Assembly (NCBI GenBank): GCA_022647565.1
Contig: JALCLA010000001.1
Location: 1,537,117 to 1,601,116 of the forward strand
Source: Chiayiivirga sp.
Lineage (GTDB): Bacteria; Pseudomonadota; Gammaproteobacteria; Xanthomonadales; Xanthomonadaceae
Direction: 5' to 3'
Length of the DNA stretch: 64,000 nucleotides
The notes under the pieces are model-generated. The model had not been told where the DNA came from. It worked only from the letters and a program-made list of their open reading frames with translations, and made no database searches. The position numbers and the translations under genes are program-made. Shown here one piece after another: positions 50,801-59,955 of this stretch. Each line of letters opens with the position of its first letter. Position 1 is the first letter of the stretch.

Positions 50801-53040
50801 CGGCGCCAGTTGGTCAGTGTCGTGGTCTTGTTGTTGGCATCGGTGACGCTATAGACCGTGCCGCGCTGGCCGCTCGCGACCGTCGAGGTCGTATCGTTGA
50901 CGAGGACCTGCTGCAGCTGTCCGAACGCCGAGAACTGCGTCATGGTCGCGTAGGTGGGATCGTAGATCGCCGAAGCCACCGCGACGCCGTTCACCTGGGT
51001 GCTGGAGAGCTGGCCCATTACCCATTTCGAGGTGTTGTCAGCATAGGCATAGGATTCTGTCTTGCTGAAGCCGAGCGAGCTGGCCTTGCTGACCTTCGTC
51101 GGCCGCGCCAGTGTGTCGAAGCATTTCACGCTGCCGCACATGGTGTCGTTGGCTACCGCCCAGCTGAAGGTTGCGCCGTCGCGCGTGGTGATCTTGCTCA
51201 GCGTCGGGCGGTGGTATTCGGAGGTGAAACCGTCGGCGCGGCTGCGCTGGCTGGTGCCGAACCGCTTGGAATAGGCTTGGTCGGCGCCGTGAGAGAGATC
51301 GTGGGTGTAGTCGACGGTTTCCAGCGCCGCGCCGGTCGCGGGGTTGTAGCCGCGCTGCACCTTGAGCAACTTGCCTTCGTCGTACTGCCACGTGTTACCG
51401 AAGCTGTAGCGTTCTTTGGTGAGATCGGGCGCTTGCACGGTGGTGTAGCTGCGGTCAGCGCAACTGGCGCTCGCGCAGCGCGGCACGCTGCAGTCCGTGC
51501 CAACCGGACAGGTCGGCAGGTTGCCGTAGGATGGGTGGCTCGGGCCCAAGAACCACCACGTCGGCAGATCGCTGTCGTAGCTGTAGGTCCAGGTCTGCGG
51601 CGACAGACCGGGGCCTTGCAGTACCTTGCTGGTCAGGGACCACTCATGCCAGTTGATGGGATACAGCGGCGTGTCGTCTTCCTGGCTGGCGATGGCGCCA
51701 CCGATCAGATTGAAGTTGTTGCACACCACCGCGACTTCGCTGCGCGAAAACTCCCGGATGTCGAGCGTATAGGTCGCCGTCGCACCTGCCGGATGCGTGA
51801 TGCTGCCTACGAGCGTGACGGGGGCGGGATTGCCGGCCGGCAGGGTGCCATTGCGCCATTCCGGCAACGCCGTGCAGGTGCGGCTGGTTTCCGTCGGAAC
51901 GGTGCTGGCGGCGCCGTAGAAAATGGCCGAGTAGCCCAACTGCGCAAATTGGATCGTCCAGGCCGATCCGTCCGGCAAGGCGACGCTGTTGAGCGTCGGA
52001 CGCTGCGTCGGGCTCGCGTCGACACCGTAGGTGTAGATCCAGGTTCGTTGCGCGGGACTGATCGTGCTGCCCGCCTTCACCTTCCAGACGTCGCCGGCTG
52101 CGTTGTATTCCAGATCGATGCGGCGGCCATCGCTGGACTCGATCCTGGCCAGCTTGCCCGGCTGGGTCGCGGCATTGGTATAGGTGTAGTCGACGTAGTT
52201 GCCGAAGCGATCTTCGACCCGGGTGGCATAGAGGGTGTTTTCCTTCACGTCCAGAGTGACCGGGGCCGACGGCGCGCCGGCCGAGTCGTATATCCGCTCG
52301 GTCACGCCGCGCACCGGTCGTTGCGCCATCCAGTTGAACGTGTATTTGGTGCCGTCCGGCGTGAGGGCCAGGAAGCCCTGGCCCGTGCCGTTGGCGAGAC
52401 TGGACAGGCAGGACAGATGCGTCTGGCCGTCGGTCACGGTCCACAAATACGTGTTGCCGTCGCTCGGCTTGGTGATTCCCGCCTGCGACGACAACAATTC
52501 GCCGCTCGTGATGCCCGGAATGTCCAGCCGCACGCCTTGCCAGAAATCACCGTAGTTGAAGAGGTGCGCCTTGTCCGCCGGCACGTTGGGGGGTGCGGTG
52601 GAACTGCAGCGGTTGGTCGAGGCTCCCGCAAGCCATTCAGTGGCGAAGCGGCCGCTGAGGCGTGGCGTCTCGATCTCCCAGTCGCCGACCATGCGATCAG
52701 CCACGGTATCGCGGCGCTTCACCACTTCGTAGCTGCGAGTGAATCTCACCGGCAGTGCATTGTTGCCCGAAAGATCGACATCGGTCACCGTGAAGCCTAG
52801 GCGACCAGTTTGCAGGCCGATGTTCTCGCCGAACGCGGTGTCGTCGATCGCAGTGATTTTGCGCGCGGCGTCGACCCGATCTTCAAACGATTCCCACTTG
52901 TAGCCTTGCTGTGCGTGCACGGGCACCGCTGCAAGCAACACCAACGACGCCAAGGCACGCCACGTTCGCGAGGCGCTCCAGCTCGAACCGAGAGAACACA
53001 GCCGATTCGCAGCTACTCCTGTCACGGTCAGATGACTCAT
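47816..53040 (-). CDS. exported RHS/YD-repeat polymorphic toxin, frame-broken in several places
   Basis: About 1740 residues. A signal-like N-terminus (TWRALASLVLLAAVPVHAQQ) precedes an RHS shell of YD repeats (DRFGNYVDYTYTNAATQPGK, YDALG, DHAGRETF, YDPLDRTRRTV) and the core YMQQRYYDP...LSPDPVGRTADEL...NPYSYVDPDGRE. The tip carries a pre-toxin helix region DFTPILGDIKGIVEAV and a C-terminal domain of about 100 residues with RTIPDF(x7)GEIK and SSQLRAQREHAQATGREHVIV, the layout of PD-(D/E)xK restriction-endonuclease-fold toxins. Frames break several times at about 49.6-50.5 kb and three times at 48.3-48.5 kb (net zero), probably sequence errors. Starts 4 bp inside the upstream secreted gene. Confidence 0.82.
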
Positions 53041-53561
53041 TCGGTCACCTCGAGCGCCACCGGCACGGACACGCCGCGGGCGCCTTCGAGCTCACCGTCG
53101 ATCACGGAGCGGTTGTCGCTCGTGGGCAGGGGGCTCGCATAGGTTGCGATCAATGCATAACGTCCCGGCTTGGACACCACATCGACAATCCGGAACCGGC
53201 GCTGCACCACGACGGAAGTCTGCGGCGCCAGGACTGCCCGTCGGCTTCCCGCGCGCACGCTGTCGAGTGTCCGCTCGTTGCGGGTCGGAGGAACGCGCGT
53301 GCGCGTCCCCGCCGAATCGATGAGCACCAAGTCCAGGCCACCGGCCTCGTTGAACGCCGGCTTGCCTCGCAACACCATCGCGTCTTTCTCGCTGACGTTG
53401 CTCACGATCACCTCAACCGGCACGGTCTGGTCGAGCCGCACCTTCTGACTCGACACCCTGATCGCGACGTTTACGCTAGCCGACTGCGCCAAGGCAGCGA
53501 AAGGAACAAACGCAGCACACGCCAGCCACGCGCATCGGCGCAGCGATGGAAAAGAATTCAT
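53037..53561 (-). CDS. exported beta-sandwich protein, partner of the RHS gene
   Basis: 174 aa. Signal peptide MNSFPSLRRCAWLACAAFVPFAALAQ; then ASVNVAIRVSSQKVRLDQTVPVEVIVSNVSEKDAMVLRGKP, an Ig-like domain of the kind found in secreted proteins, and a strand-rich end with VSKPGRYALIATYASPLP. Its stop overlaps the RHS start (ATGA). The coupling suggests it is made with the toxin, perhaps helping display or export; no direct evidence. Confidence 0.75.
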   Translation of the reverse strand: MNSFPSLRRCAWLACAAFVPFAALAQSASVNVAIRVSSQKVRLDQTVPVEVIVSNVSEKDAMVLRGKPAFNEAGGLDLVLIDSAGTRTRVPPTRNERTLDSVRAGSRRAVLAPQTSVVVQRRFRIVDVVSKPGRYALIATYASPLPTSDNRSVIDGELEGARGVSVPVALEVTE

Positions 53562-53682
53562 ATCAGCCTGGGGAAGGGAGTGGAGGTCACCGCGACGAAA
53601 CTCGAAGGCCTGCCGCGGCGCGGGCGAGTATGCCGCGCCGATGTGACGGTTGGGAACGGTGACAAATTCCTAGGCCGGCTTA

Positions 53683-54294
53683 CTATGAGTCTTGACGGTC
53701 TGCCGCATCGGTGGTCGATGCCTGCCTTGCTGCTTGGGATCGGACGCGGTTCAACAGTTGCCGAGGCCAAATGTAGAAATGGACGATGGCTCCGCCGAAC
53801 AGCCCAAGCCCACCCAACACCACGATCAGTTTCCAGATGACTGTCGCAACGGGCTGGGGAGACTGCTGCGCTTGCGCGAACGCAAGCAGCATCATGGCGA
53901 AAAGCCAAGCCAGGCAGATCCTTCCCCATGCCGCGACAAACAGCGGCGCCGAAATCTTGGCCACACCGCCCTTGAACTCCAAGCTGCGGGTTCGATTCAG
54001 CGCCCGGATTTCACGATCCGTCAGGTCGGCTTCATGCTTGAGCCGTATCACTTGCTCGCGGCGATGCTTGTGCGCATCGAAGCCGAACCGTCGACGAAAC
54101 GCGCGCTCGTCAGTCTGCACGTACTCATCGCTGGCTTCGTCGATCTCCGGCGCGGACGCGGCGATCTTGCCGATCTCATCGAGAATCCTCGCTTCCACGT
54201 CCTCCATTCCGCCCGTCTCGGTCGTCAGCACCAGCGGCGGCCTGACGGACGGGAAGGCAATGACGTTGTCGCCAGGAAACGGATCGCGGCTCAT
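53683..54294 (-). CDS. membrane protein of unknown function with two membrane segments
   Basis: 203 aa. Cytosolic acidic/basic N-terminal half (EIDEASDEYVQTDERAFRRRFG, HKHRREQVIRLKHEADLTDREI), then TM near 133-157 (LFVAAWGRICLAWLFAMMLLAFA) and TM near 166-188 (TVIWKLIVVLGGLGLFGGAIVHFYIW). Overlaps the phage-type repressor by 4 bases (ATGA), so the two are co-transcribed. Not recognised. Confidence 0.65.
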   Translation of the reverse strand: MSRDPFPGDNVIAFPSVRPPLVLTTETGGMEDVEARILDEIGKIAASAPEIDEASDEYVQTDERAFRRRFGFDAHKHRREQVIRLKHEADLTDREIRALNRTRSLEFKGGVAKISAPLFVAAWGRICLAWLFAMMLLAFAQAQQSPQPVATVIWKLIVVLGGLGLFGGAIVHFYIWPRQLLNRVRSQAARQASTTDAADRQDS

Positions 54295-54734
54295 CGCGTC
54301 ACGACCGCCGATACGGCGTGTTCGACCTCAGCCTCTGTAATTTGGCCGTGTTGCTGCGCCAAAGCATAGAGAAGGCGAAGGATGCGCGCGCGTTGCGGTT
54401 GTGTCGGCTTCCTTCGCTTCAAGGCCAGCGCTGCGTCGATCTTCTCCATGATCCCAACTACCTGCATGAAATCCGTCGTCCGGGCGCCCGCCTTCTGCGG
54501 CGTATCGCCTTCCCCGGAGAGCATCCAGATAGGATCGATACCGAACTGATGCAGCAGCGCGCGAAACAAGGCGACCGGCGCTTCGCGCTCTCCACGCTCA
54601 TAGTTGGCGTAGGCGCGCAACGACAGGCCGAGTTGCTCGGCAAACGCGATCTGGCTCAACCCTGTTGTTGCGCGAACCGCGCTTAGCCGACGTCCGAAGG
54701 CGAGATTGTCTTGGGGGCTTGCAATGCTACTCAT
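54291..54734 (-). CDS. phage-type XRE/Cro-CI transcriptional repressor
   Basis: 147 aa. N-terminal HTH: FGRRLSAVRATTGLSQIAFAEQLGLSLRAYANYERGEREAPVALFRALLHQFGIDPIWMLSGEG, typical of prophage repressors of transposable phages. Helical C-terminal half, no LexA-like cleavage site. Divergent from a Ner-like gene over 44 bp that must hold the operators. Confidence 0.85.
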   Translation of the reverse strand: MSSIASPQDNLAFGRRLSAVRATTGLSQIAFAEQLGLSLRAYANYERGEREAPVALFRALLHQFGIDPIWMLSGEGDTPQKAGARTTDFMQVVGIMEKIDAALALKRRKPTQPQRARILRLLYALAQQHGQITEAEVEHAVSAVVTR

Positions 54735-54778
54735 TTTTGCCCATATTGAGTCTCACAGTTGCCGGACAAGATACGACC

Positions 54779-55054
54779 TTGCGCCTCGAAAGGGAACGTC
54801 ACGAACGGATCAAGATGCGGTTGCGCCTGGCCGGCAGTTCGCTGGCGTGCGTGGCACGCGAACTGGGCGTCCAGCCGACGACCGTCACGTCCGTCTGCCT
54901 GGGGCAGCGGCGGTCGCGCCGCATAGAGGACCTGATCGCGGCCAAGCTGGATTCGACGCCGGCCAAGCTCTGGCCGGAGCGCTATTCCGATTCAGAGGCG
55001 CTACTACCACTTGCTCGCGAAGGAGGTCCGTCGCCCAGCTCCGACCTCCGCTAG
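54779..55054 (+). CDS. Ner/Nlp-like winged-helix regulator
   Basis: 91 aa from TTG 54779; ATG 54815 gives a 79-aa core. MRLRLAGSSLACVARELGVQPTTVTSVCLGQRRSRRIEDLIAAKL followed by PAKLWPERY is the Ner (Mu) / Nlp signature. In Mu-like phages repressor and ner are divergent in just this way, followed by transposase genes. Here an IS21 lies downstream instead, so this may be a phage remnant. Confidence 0.75.
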   Translation: MRLERERHERIKMRLRLAGSSLACVARELGVQPTTVTSVCLGQRRSRRIEDLIAAKLDSTPAKLWPERYSDSEALLPLAREGGPSPSSDLR

Positions 55055-55246
55055 CCAGCCATACTGCGGGCGCAAAAAAGGCCGGAGTCCGGTCAGACCC
55101 CAGCCTTTGAGATTGCAACGTCGAGTGATCCCCGACAGCGGCATTCTCTCATTCGCCTCCCGCCCCCTGTCAAGAACGCAGCCTGATACCAGGCCGTGCG
55201 ACGGGCGCTGCGTCCGCGCGATCCCAAATTCGAATGAGAAACCACC

Positions 55247-56770
55247 ATGGTTCGGAAGAATCTGTGTCGGCTCCTGCTGACCACTACGCTGTCCAACCGG
55301 GAAATCGGACAGCGCTGCAATGTCTCCCACAACACGGCCGCGCGCTATCGCGAGCGTCTGAAAGAAGAAGGCATGACCTGGGAGCAAGTCAGCGAGCTGT
55401 CCGAAGCGGCGCTGGATGTCCGCTTGAACGACGGCCGCGATCGCCTTAGGAAGAAGTTTGCGGAGCCCGAGTGGTCCCACGTTCACGCCGAACTGCACCG
55501 CCCGGGCGTGACCATCGCCTTGCTCTACGAGGAGTATGCGTCGGGCCTCGGCGCGGGACAGCTGTCGGACCGCGAGTTCCGGCGCCGGTACGACCGCTAC
55601 AAGCGTTCGCTCGGGGTGGTGATGCGCCAGGCGCGTCGTCCGGGCGAAGAGCTGTTTGTCGACTACTCCGGTAAACGGCCCTCGATCACAGACCCGACGA
55701 CGGGCAGGAAGACGCCAGTCGAGCTTTGGGTCGGCGTCCTTGGTTCTAGTCGAAAGACGTTCGCGTATTGCACGCTGACGCAGCAGTTGCCGGACTGGAT
55801 CGACGCGCATGTCCGAGCACTCGAATTTTTCGGCGCGCGACCGCAGCACCTGGTGCCTGACAACCTGAAGTCCGCTGTCGTCAGCATCTCGCGCAAGGAC
55901 GGGCACTACATCAATCCCACGTACCAATCCTTCGCGGATCACTACGACATGATGGTGTTGCCGACGCGCGCTCGGAAGCCGAAAGACAAGGCAGCGGTCG
56001 AGAGTGGGGTGCGGTTGGCACAGATGTGGGTTCTCGCGCGACTGCGGAACCGGACGTTTTTCTCGCTCCACGATTTGAACCAGGCGATTGCCGAGCTGCT
56101 GGAGCGATTGAACAGCAAGCCGATGCGGTCGCGGGGCGGCAAGAGTCGCAACGAACTGTTCGAGGAAATCGACCGCCCGGCGATGCGGCCGCTGCCAACG
56201 CACGCGTTCGAGTACGCCGACTGGAAGATCGGCGTGACCGTGCCGCAGGATTACCACGTCGTCTGGGAGCGCAACTACTACTCGGTCCCGTACAGCTTGG
56301 TGACGCGCAAGGTCAACGTGCGGATCACCACGAGCGCGATTGAGGTCTATCACCGCGATCAGATCGTTGCGACGCACGCTCGTTCGTACGAGGTGGATGG
56401 TGTCTTCACCAAGAAGGAGCATCAGCCGCCTGCCCACCGCTTGTATGGCGAAGAGCAGTTGGCGGAGCTCGTCGCCTGGGCCGAAGTGGCGGGACCAGCT
56501 GTCGACGGGTTCATCCGCCAGCACCTGCAGGCGCATTCGCCCGCCGCGTCGATGCAGGCCTTCCGCGGCCTCAAACGCCTGGCGCGTGAGTTCGGGGCCG
56601 AACGCTTGGACCGTGCGTGCGCGCGTGCTCTCCGCATGAAGGCCATCACGATCACTTCGGTGCGTTCGATGTTGTCGCGCGGGATCGAGAACACGCCGCT
56701 TCAGGATGACGCAGCCAACGATCCCATCGCTCCGCACGGAAATCTGCGCGGCGCCGCCAACTACGAGTAG
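55247..56770 (+). CDS. istA: IS21-family transposase IstA
   Basis: 507 aa. N-terminal HTH (LSNREIGQRCNVSHNTAARYRERL), then DDE-type integrase core with Asp in LFVDYSGKRP, Asp in LVPDNLKSAV and Glu in PKDKAAVESGV. C-terminal beta-barrel VWERNYYSVPYSLVTRKVNVR and a helical end. Full length, no breaks. istB begins 10 bp on. Confidence 0.95.
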   Translation: MVRKNLCRLLLTTTLSNREIGQRCNVSHNTAARYRERLKEEGMTWEQVSELSEAALDVRLNDGRDRLRKKFAEPEWSHVHAELHRPGVTIALLYEEYASGLGAGQLSDREFRRRYDRYKRSLGVVMRQARRPGEELFVDYSGKRPSITDPTTGRKTPVELWVGVLGSSRKTFAYCTLTQQLPDWIDAHVRALEFFGARPQHLVPDNLKSAVVSISRKDGHYINPTYQSFADHYDMMVLPTRARKPKDKAAVESGVRLAQMWVLARLRNRTFFSLHDLNQAIAELLERLNSKPMRSRGGKSRNELFEEIDRPAMRPLPTHAFEYADWKIGVTVPQDYHVVWERNYYSVPYSLVTRKVNVRITTSAIEVYHRDQIVATHARSYEVDGVFTKKEHQPPAHRLYGEEQLAELVAWAEVAGPAVDGFIRQHLQAHSPAASMQAFRGLKRLAREFGAERLDRACARALRMKAITITSVRSMLSRGIENTPLQDDAANDPIAPHGNLRGAANYE

Positions 56771-56780
56771 GAGATTTCCC

Positions 56781-57521
56781 ATGAGCCACAATCACACCAT
56801 TGAACAGTTGCGTCGCCTTCGCCTGACGGGAATGGCGGAGGCGTTCGCGCAGCAGTTGACCGACAACGTGTTCGACGCCCTGTCGTTCGGGCAGCGCGTC
56901 CAGATGCTGGTGGAAGCGGAGGGCGCTCAGCGTGATACTCAGCGCTACCAGCGTATTCTGAAGAACGCCAAGCTCAAGGTAGCTGCCGCCCCGGAGGAGT
57001 TGGACTATCGGTCGGGGCGCGGGTTGGACAAGGCGGTGATGGCCGACTTGCTGACCTGCTCGTGGATTGGCGCGCACCGCAACGTGCTCATCACCGGAGC
57101 GACCGGCACCGGTAAGACTTGGATTGGCTGCGCGCTCGGTGTCCAAGCGGCGCGTCAAGGGTTGACCGTGGCGTATCGGCGGACGGCTCGCATGCTGGAG
57201 GAAATGGCGATCGGCCACGAGGATGGAACGATTGCTCGCCAGCGCCATCAGCTCGCCAAGGCGCAGTTGCTCATCCTCGACGATTTTGGGCTCACGGCGC
57301 TCTCGAATCGCGGGCGCTCTGATCTGCTTGAAGTGCTTGATGATCGCGTAGGCTGCGGCGCCACGATCATTTTGGGGCAGATGCCGGTCAAGGATTGGCA
57401 CCACTACATCAACGACCCGGCAGTTGCTGACGCGATCCTGGATCGGCTTGTCTACAGCAGCGTCAAGCTCGACCTGAAGGGGGAATCTATGCGTCGGGTT
57501 CGCAGCCGGGGTGGTCAGTAG
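56781..57521 (+). CDS. istB: IS21-family helper ATPase IstB
   Basis: 246 aa DnaC/DnaA-like AAA+ protein that directs IstA to targets. Walker A LITGATGTGKTW near residue 112; Walker B LLILDDFGL; sensor region with ATIILGQMPVKDWH. Stop lies inside the terminal GTGGTCAG repeats. Confidence 0.95.
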   Translation: MSHNHTIEQLRRLRLTGMAEAFAQQLTDNVFDALSFGQRVQMLVEAEGAQRDTQRYQRILKNAKLKVAAAPEELDYRSGRGLDKAVMADLLTCSWIGAHRNVLITGATGTGKTWIGCALGVQAARQGLTVAYRRTARMLEEMAIGHEDGTIARQRHQLAKAQLLILDDFGLTALSNRGRSDLLEVLDDRVGCGATIILGQMPVKDWHHYINDPAVADAILDRLVYSSVKLDLKGESMRRVRSRGGQ

Positions 57522-57620
57522 CCTGCCGATCCCGGTCAGCGAGTTGCCGGCACTGGGCAGCTCGCTGGCGATGGTGGTCCACGATGTGGCGACGCTGGTC
57601 AGCTTCGTTGCCGGCCGTGG

Positions 57621-58472
57621 TCAGTTTGGCTGGCAAACGTGGTCAGTCTCTGTGGCGAAGGCGGGCAATTGGCTGGCGGTTCGCACCATAGCACGCACGA
57701 TGCCGCCCAGTGCTGCGGCCGGGTGACGATAGTCCTGCTTCCACGCGCCTGCGAGCAGGTCGTCGAGCATCGTCCCGAGTTCGGGGTCCGTTGCGTTCAG
57801 TTGATCGATCGCCGGGCGCAGCATCCGATAGCCGATCTGCTCGTGTCCGATGCGGCTCGCTTCCTCTGTCAGATCGCCGTCTTCGTATGATCGGAGCTTT
57901 CCGACATCGTGAAGCAGCGCGTAGACCATAACGAGATCCCGCTGCCACGGCGTCAGTCCATGGACGCTCGAAGCCGCGACGGCAACTTCCAGCGAATGGA
58001 TAGCCAATCCACCCGCGCCGCGGTGGTGGTGGGCGAGCGACGCGGGACACGTCCAGTAGTAGTGAAAGACATCGTCGATGGAGAACACGCAGGCCATGAA
58101 ACGGCGCAGGGCTTCCGACTCGATGGCCTTGACCATGTCGCACACCTGCAGGACGGTGCCGGGTTCGGGACAGCGGTCGCTCGGAATGCGATCGAAGAGC
58201 GTGATGGCGTCGAGCGGTTGCCAATCGACGAGGACCAACGGGTCGCGACCCAGATCGTCCCGCGTATCGAGCACCGTCGCCTGCCCGACCATCACCGATC
58301 CATCGCTCGCAGCCAAGCGAGCGAACGGCATCCACGAGACGGCCGTCCATTCGCTTTCTTGCGAGGAGAGCTTCAACTCTGTGCATGGGTCGCCGGCGCG
58401 CGAGCCGCGATCGATCACGCGGGACACCACGCTAGGGACGACAAAAACCCGCTTCGGATTGGCCACGTTCAT
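57621..58472 (-). CDS. HD-domain protein (TraI_2/relaxase-associated type), 3' end replaced by IS21 sequence
   Basis: 283 aa. HD-hydrolase pattern GGLAIHSLEVAVAASSVHGL then VMVYALLHDVGKLRSYE near residues 165-210, with an N-terminal OB-like region (ESEWTAVSWMPFARLAASDG...RDPLVLVDW). Resembles the HD domain of TraI_2/MobH-like and YhaM-like proteins, found on integrative elements. The last residues ETDHVCQPN are encoded by the IS21 end and the stop falls in a GTGGTCAG repeat, so the native C-terminus is lost. Start overlaps the integrase stop (ATGA), so the pair is co-expressed. Confidence 0.75.
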   Translation of the reverse strand: MNVANPKRVFVVPSVVSRVIDRGSRAGDPCTELKLSSQESEWTAVSWMPFARLAASDGSVMVGQATVLDTRDDLGRDPLVLVDWQPLDAITLFDRIPSDRCPEPGTVLQVCDMVKAIESEALRRFMACVFSIDDVFHYYWTCPASLAHHHRGAGGLAIHSLEVAVAASSVHGLTPWQRDLVMVYALLHDVGKLRSYEDGDLTEEASRIGHEQIGYRMLRPAIDQLNATDPELGTMLDDLLAGAWKQDYRHPAAALGGIVRAMVRTASQLPAFATETDHVCQPN

Positions 58473-59701
58473 GTGCCCATCCCCATGTGCTTGGTGGTCG
58501 TCGCGGTCAGCATCCGTTCGAACGCCGAGCCATCGCGCCGCGTGAGGTTTGGGACGAAACGCGAGTAGACGCGGAATAGCATTTCCGCCGTGCTGTGTCC
58601 CAACTGGCTCGCGATCCATTCCGGGTTCTCGCCCGCGGCGAGCCACAGCGTCGCGGCGGTGTGGCGCATCTGGTACGGCCGGCGGCGCGTCAGCTTGAGG
58701 TGATCGAGCAATGGGTTCCAGATGCGGGCGACGAAATTGTGCACGTCGATCGGCAGCCCATTGCGCGAACAGAAGACGTACTCGCCCAAGTGCCGCGTCA
58801 GGGCTTCCTGGGCCTTGAGCGCGTCGAACACGCGCTGGCTCATGGCGATCTCGCGCATCGAGCCGTCGGTCTTGATGCCATCCTGCTCGCCGTGGGTAAA
58901 CGACTCGCGCACCAGGATCTGGCGGCGCTCGAAGTCCACGTAGCGCCACTTCAGTCCATGCGCTTCGCCCGTGCGCATGCCGGTGAAGAACCGGACCGTG
59001 AAATAGGGGCGAAAGTCCGAACGCGCCGCGTCGATGATCTTGATGGCTTCCTGCAGGGTGAAGGGCTGGATGTCCTTGCGCGGCACCTTCAGGCGCTTGA
59101 TGCGCTGGCCCGGGTTGACGAACTCGTAGCGATCCGCGGCCTCCGCCAGGATGGTCAGCAGCAGCGCCATGATTTCGTTCACAGTCTTGGGCGACATCCA
59201 GCCACCCGCCTGCTTGCCCGGGAGCTTGGCGATGTTGGCCCGATGCTCGAGCAACTGCGCGCGGGAAATGGTGTCCACGCGCAGTTCACCGAAGCGAGGC
59301 AGCAGGTGCTGGTCGATCATGTCGCGGCGCAGGGCCTTCGTCGTCCGGCGCCAGCGGACTTCGTTCTCCGCGAGCCAGATGCCGACAAAGGTGGAAAACG
59401 TCGGCGCATCCGAAGTCGGTAGCGCCTTTGCCGCCAGGTTACTCCCCACGCTTGCCACCGGAGCGCGCGCAGTATCCGCGATGCGCTCGCCAATCTTGCT
59501 GTTCGGGAAGTAGCGGGCGTAGTCGAACTTACCTTTCTCGATTTCCGCTTCGATGCGGCTCAACACCGTTTCGACGCGCTTGCGATTGGCCGGCGTATCC
59601 GCCAGTTCCGTCTGTTCGCGGCAACGCTTGCCGCGGTAGAAGAAGTCGAAGTAAAGCTTCCCGGTCTCGGGCCGGGCGCGGACCTTAGCCATGAATCGCA
59701 C
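58469..59701 (-). CDS. tyrosine-type site-specific integrase
   Basis: 410 aa. N-terminal arm-binding segment MAKVRARPETGKLYFDFFYRGKRCREQ (DUF3596 type), SAM-like core-binding domain, catalytic domain with Arg in FFTGMRTGEAHGL, the RHT motif YQMRHTAATLWLAAG, LGHSTAEML and nucleophile Tyr in FRVYSRF. Complete. Start could also be 3 residues on (MAKV). Overlaps the excisionase-like gene and the HD gene. Indicates an integrative element or prophage; attachment sites are not located. Confidence 0.93.
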   Translation of the reverse strand: MRFMAKVRARPETGKLYFDFFYRGKRCREQTELADTPANRKRVETVLSRIEAEIEKGKFDYARYFPNSKIGERIADTARAPVASVGSNLAAKALPTSDAPTFSTFVGIWLAENEVRWRRTTKALRRDMIDQHLLPRFGELRVDTISRAQLLEHRANIAKLPGKQAGGWMSPKTVNEIMALLLTILAEAADRYEFVNPGQRIKRLKVPRKDIQPFTLQEAIKIIDAARSDFRPYFTVRFFTGMRTGEAHGLKWRYVDFERRQILVRESFTHGEQDGIKTDGSMREIAMSQRVFDALKAQEALTRHLGEYVFCSRNGLPIDVHNFVARIWNPLLDHLKLTRRRPYQMRHTAATLWLAAGENPEWIASQLGHSTAEMLFRVYSRFVPNLTRRDGSAFERMLTATTTKHMGMGT

Positions 59702-59927
59702 CCCCGGCGCTCAGCGGCACGAGCGGCGCCTGGGTAGCCGAGGCGAGCTTCATGTCGCGCTCGATGGCGTCCCACACGTACAGGATCTTGCGACCGCCGA
59801 AGGGGCGGAAGTAGTGGACCCCTTCCAGCAGGACCGAATCCTTGAGCTGGTTGCGGATGGTCCGGGCGTCGTAGCGGATGCGGTCGGCGAGCTCGTCGGT
59901 GGTGAGGTAGGTCTGGGGCGCAGTCAT
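59685..59927 (-). CDS. excisionase-like small DNA-binding protein
   Basis: 80 aa. LTTDELADRIRYDARTIRNQLKDSVLLEGVHYFRPFGGRKILYVWDAIERDM is a MerR/AlpA-like winged HTH of the kind used as excisionase or directionality factor. Overlaps the integrase start by 17 bp. Faces a Cro-like gene across a control region with repeated operators. Confidence 0.78.
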   Translation of the reverse strand: MTAPQTYLTTDELADRIRYDARTIRNQLKDSVLLEGVHYFRPFGGRKILYVWDAIERDMKLASATQAPLVPLSAGGAIHG

Positions 59928-59955
59928 CGGCTGGTCTCCTATGCTTAAGGGCATC

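Larger units (their letters stand above)
55070..57650 (+). mobile_element. IS21-family element, istA-istB intact
   Basis: Carries istA and istB in series. At the right end the motif GTGGTCAG appears at 57511-57518, 57617-57624 and 57639-57646, the sort of multiple terminal repeats typical of IS21. The right boundary is about 57645-57655, inside the tail of the HD-domain gene. The left boundary could not be fixed; I saw no matching inverted copies, so coordinates are approximate and target duplications are not determined. Confidence 0.8.

Noticed and set aside
51211..52800. 529-codon plus-strand frame across the RHS gene
   Set aside because: Antisense shadow; the minus-strand YD-repeat frame is clearly coding.
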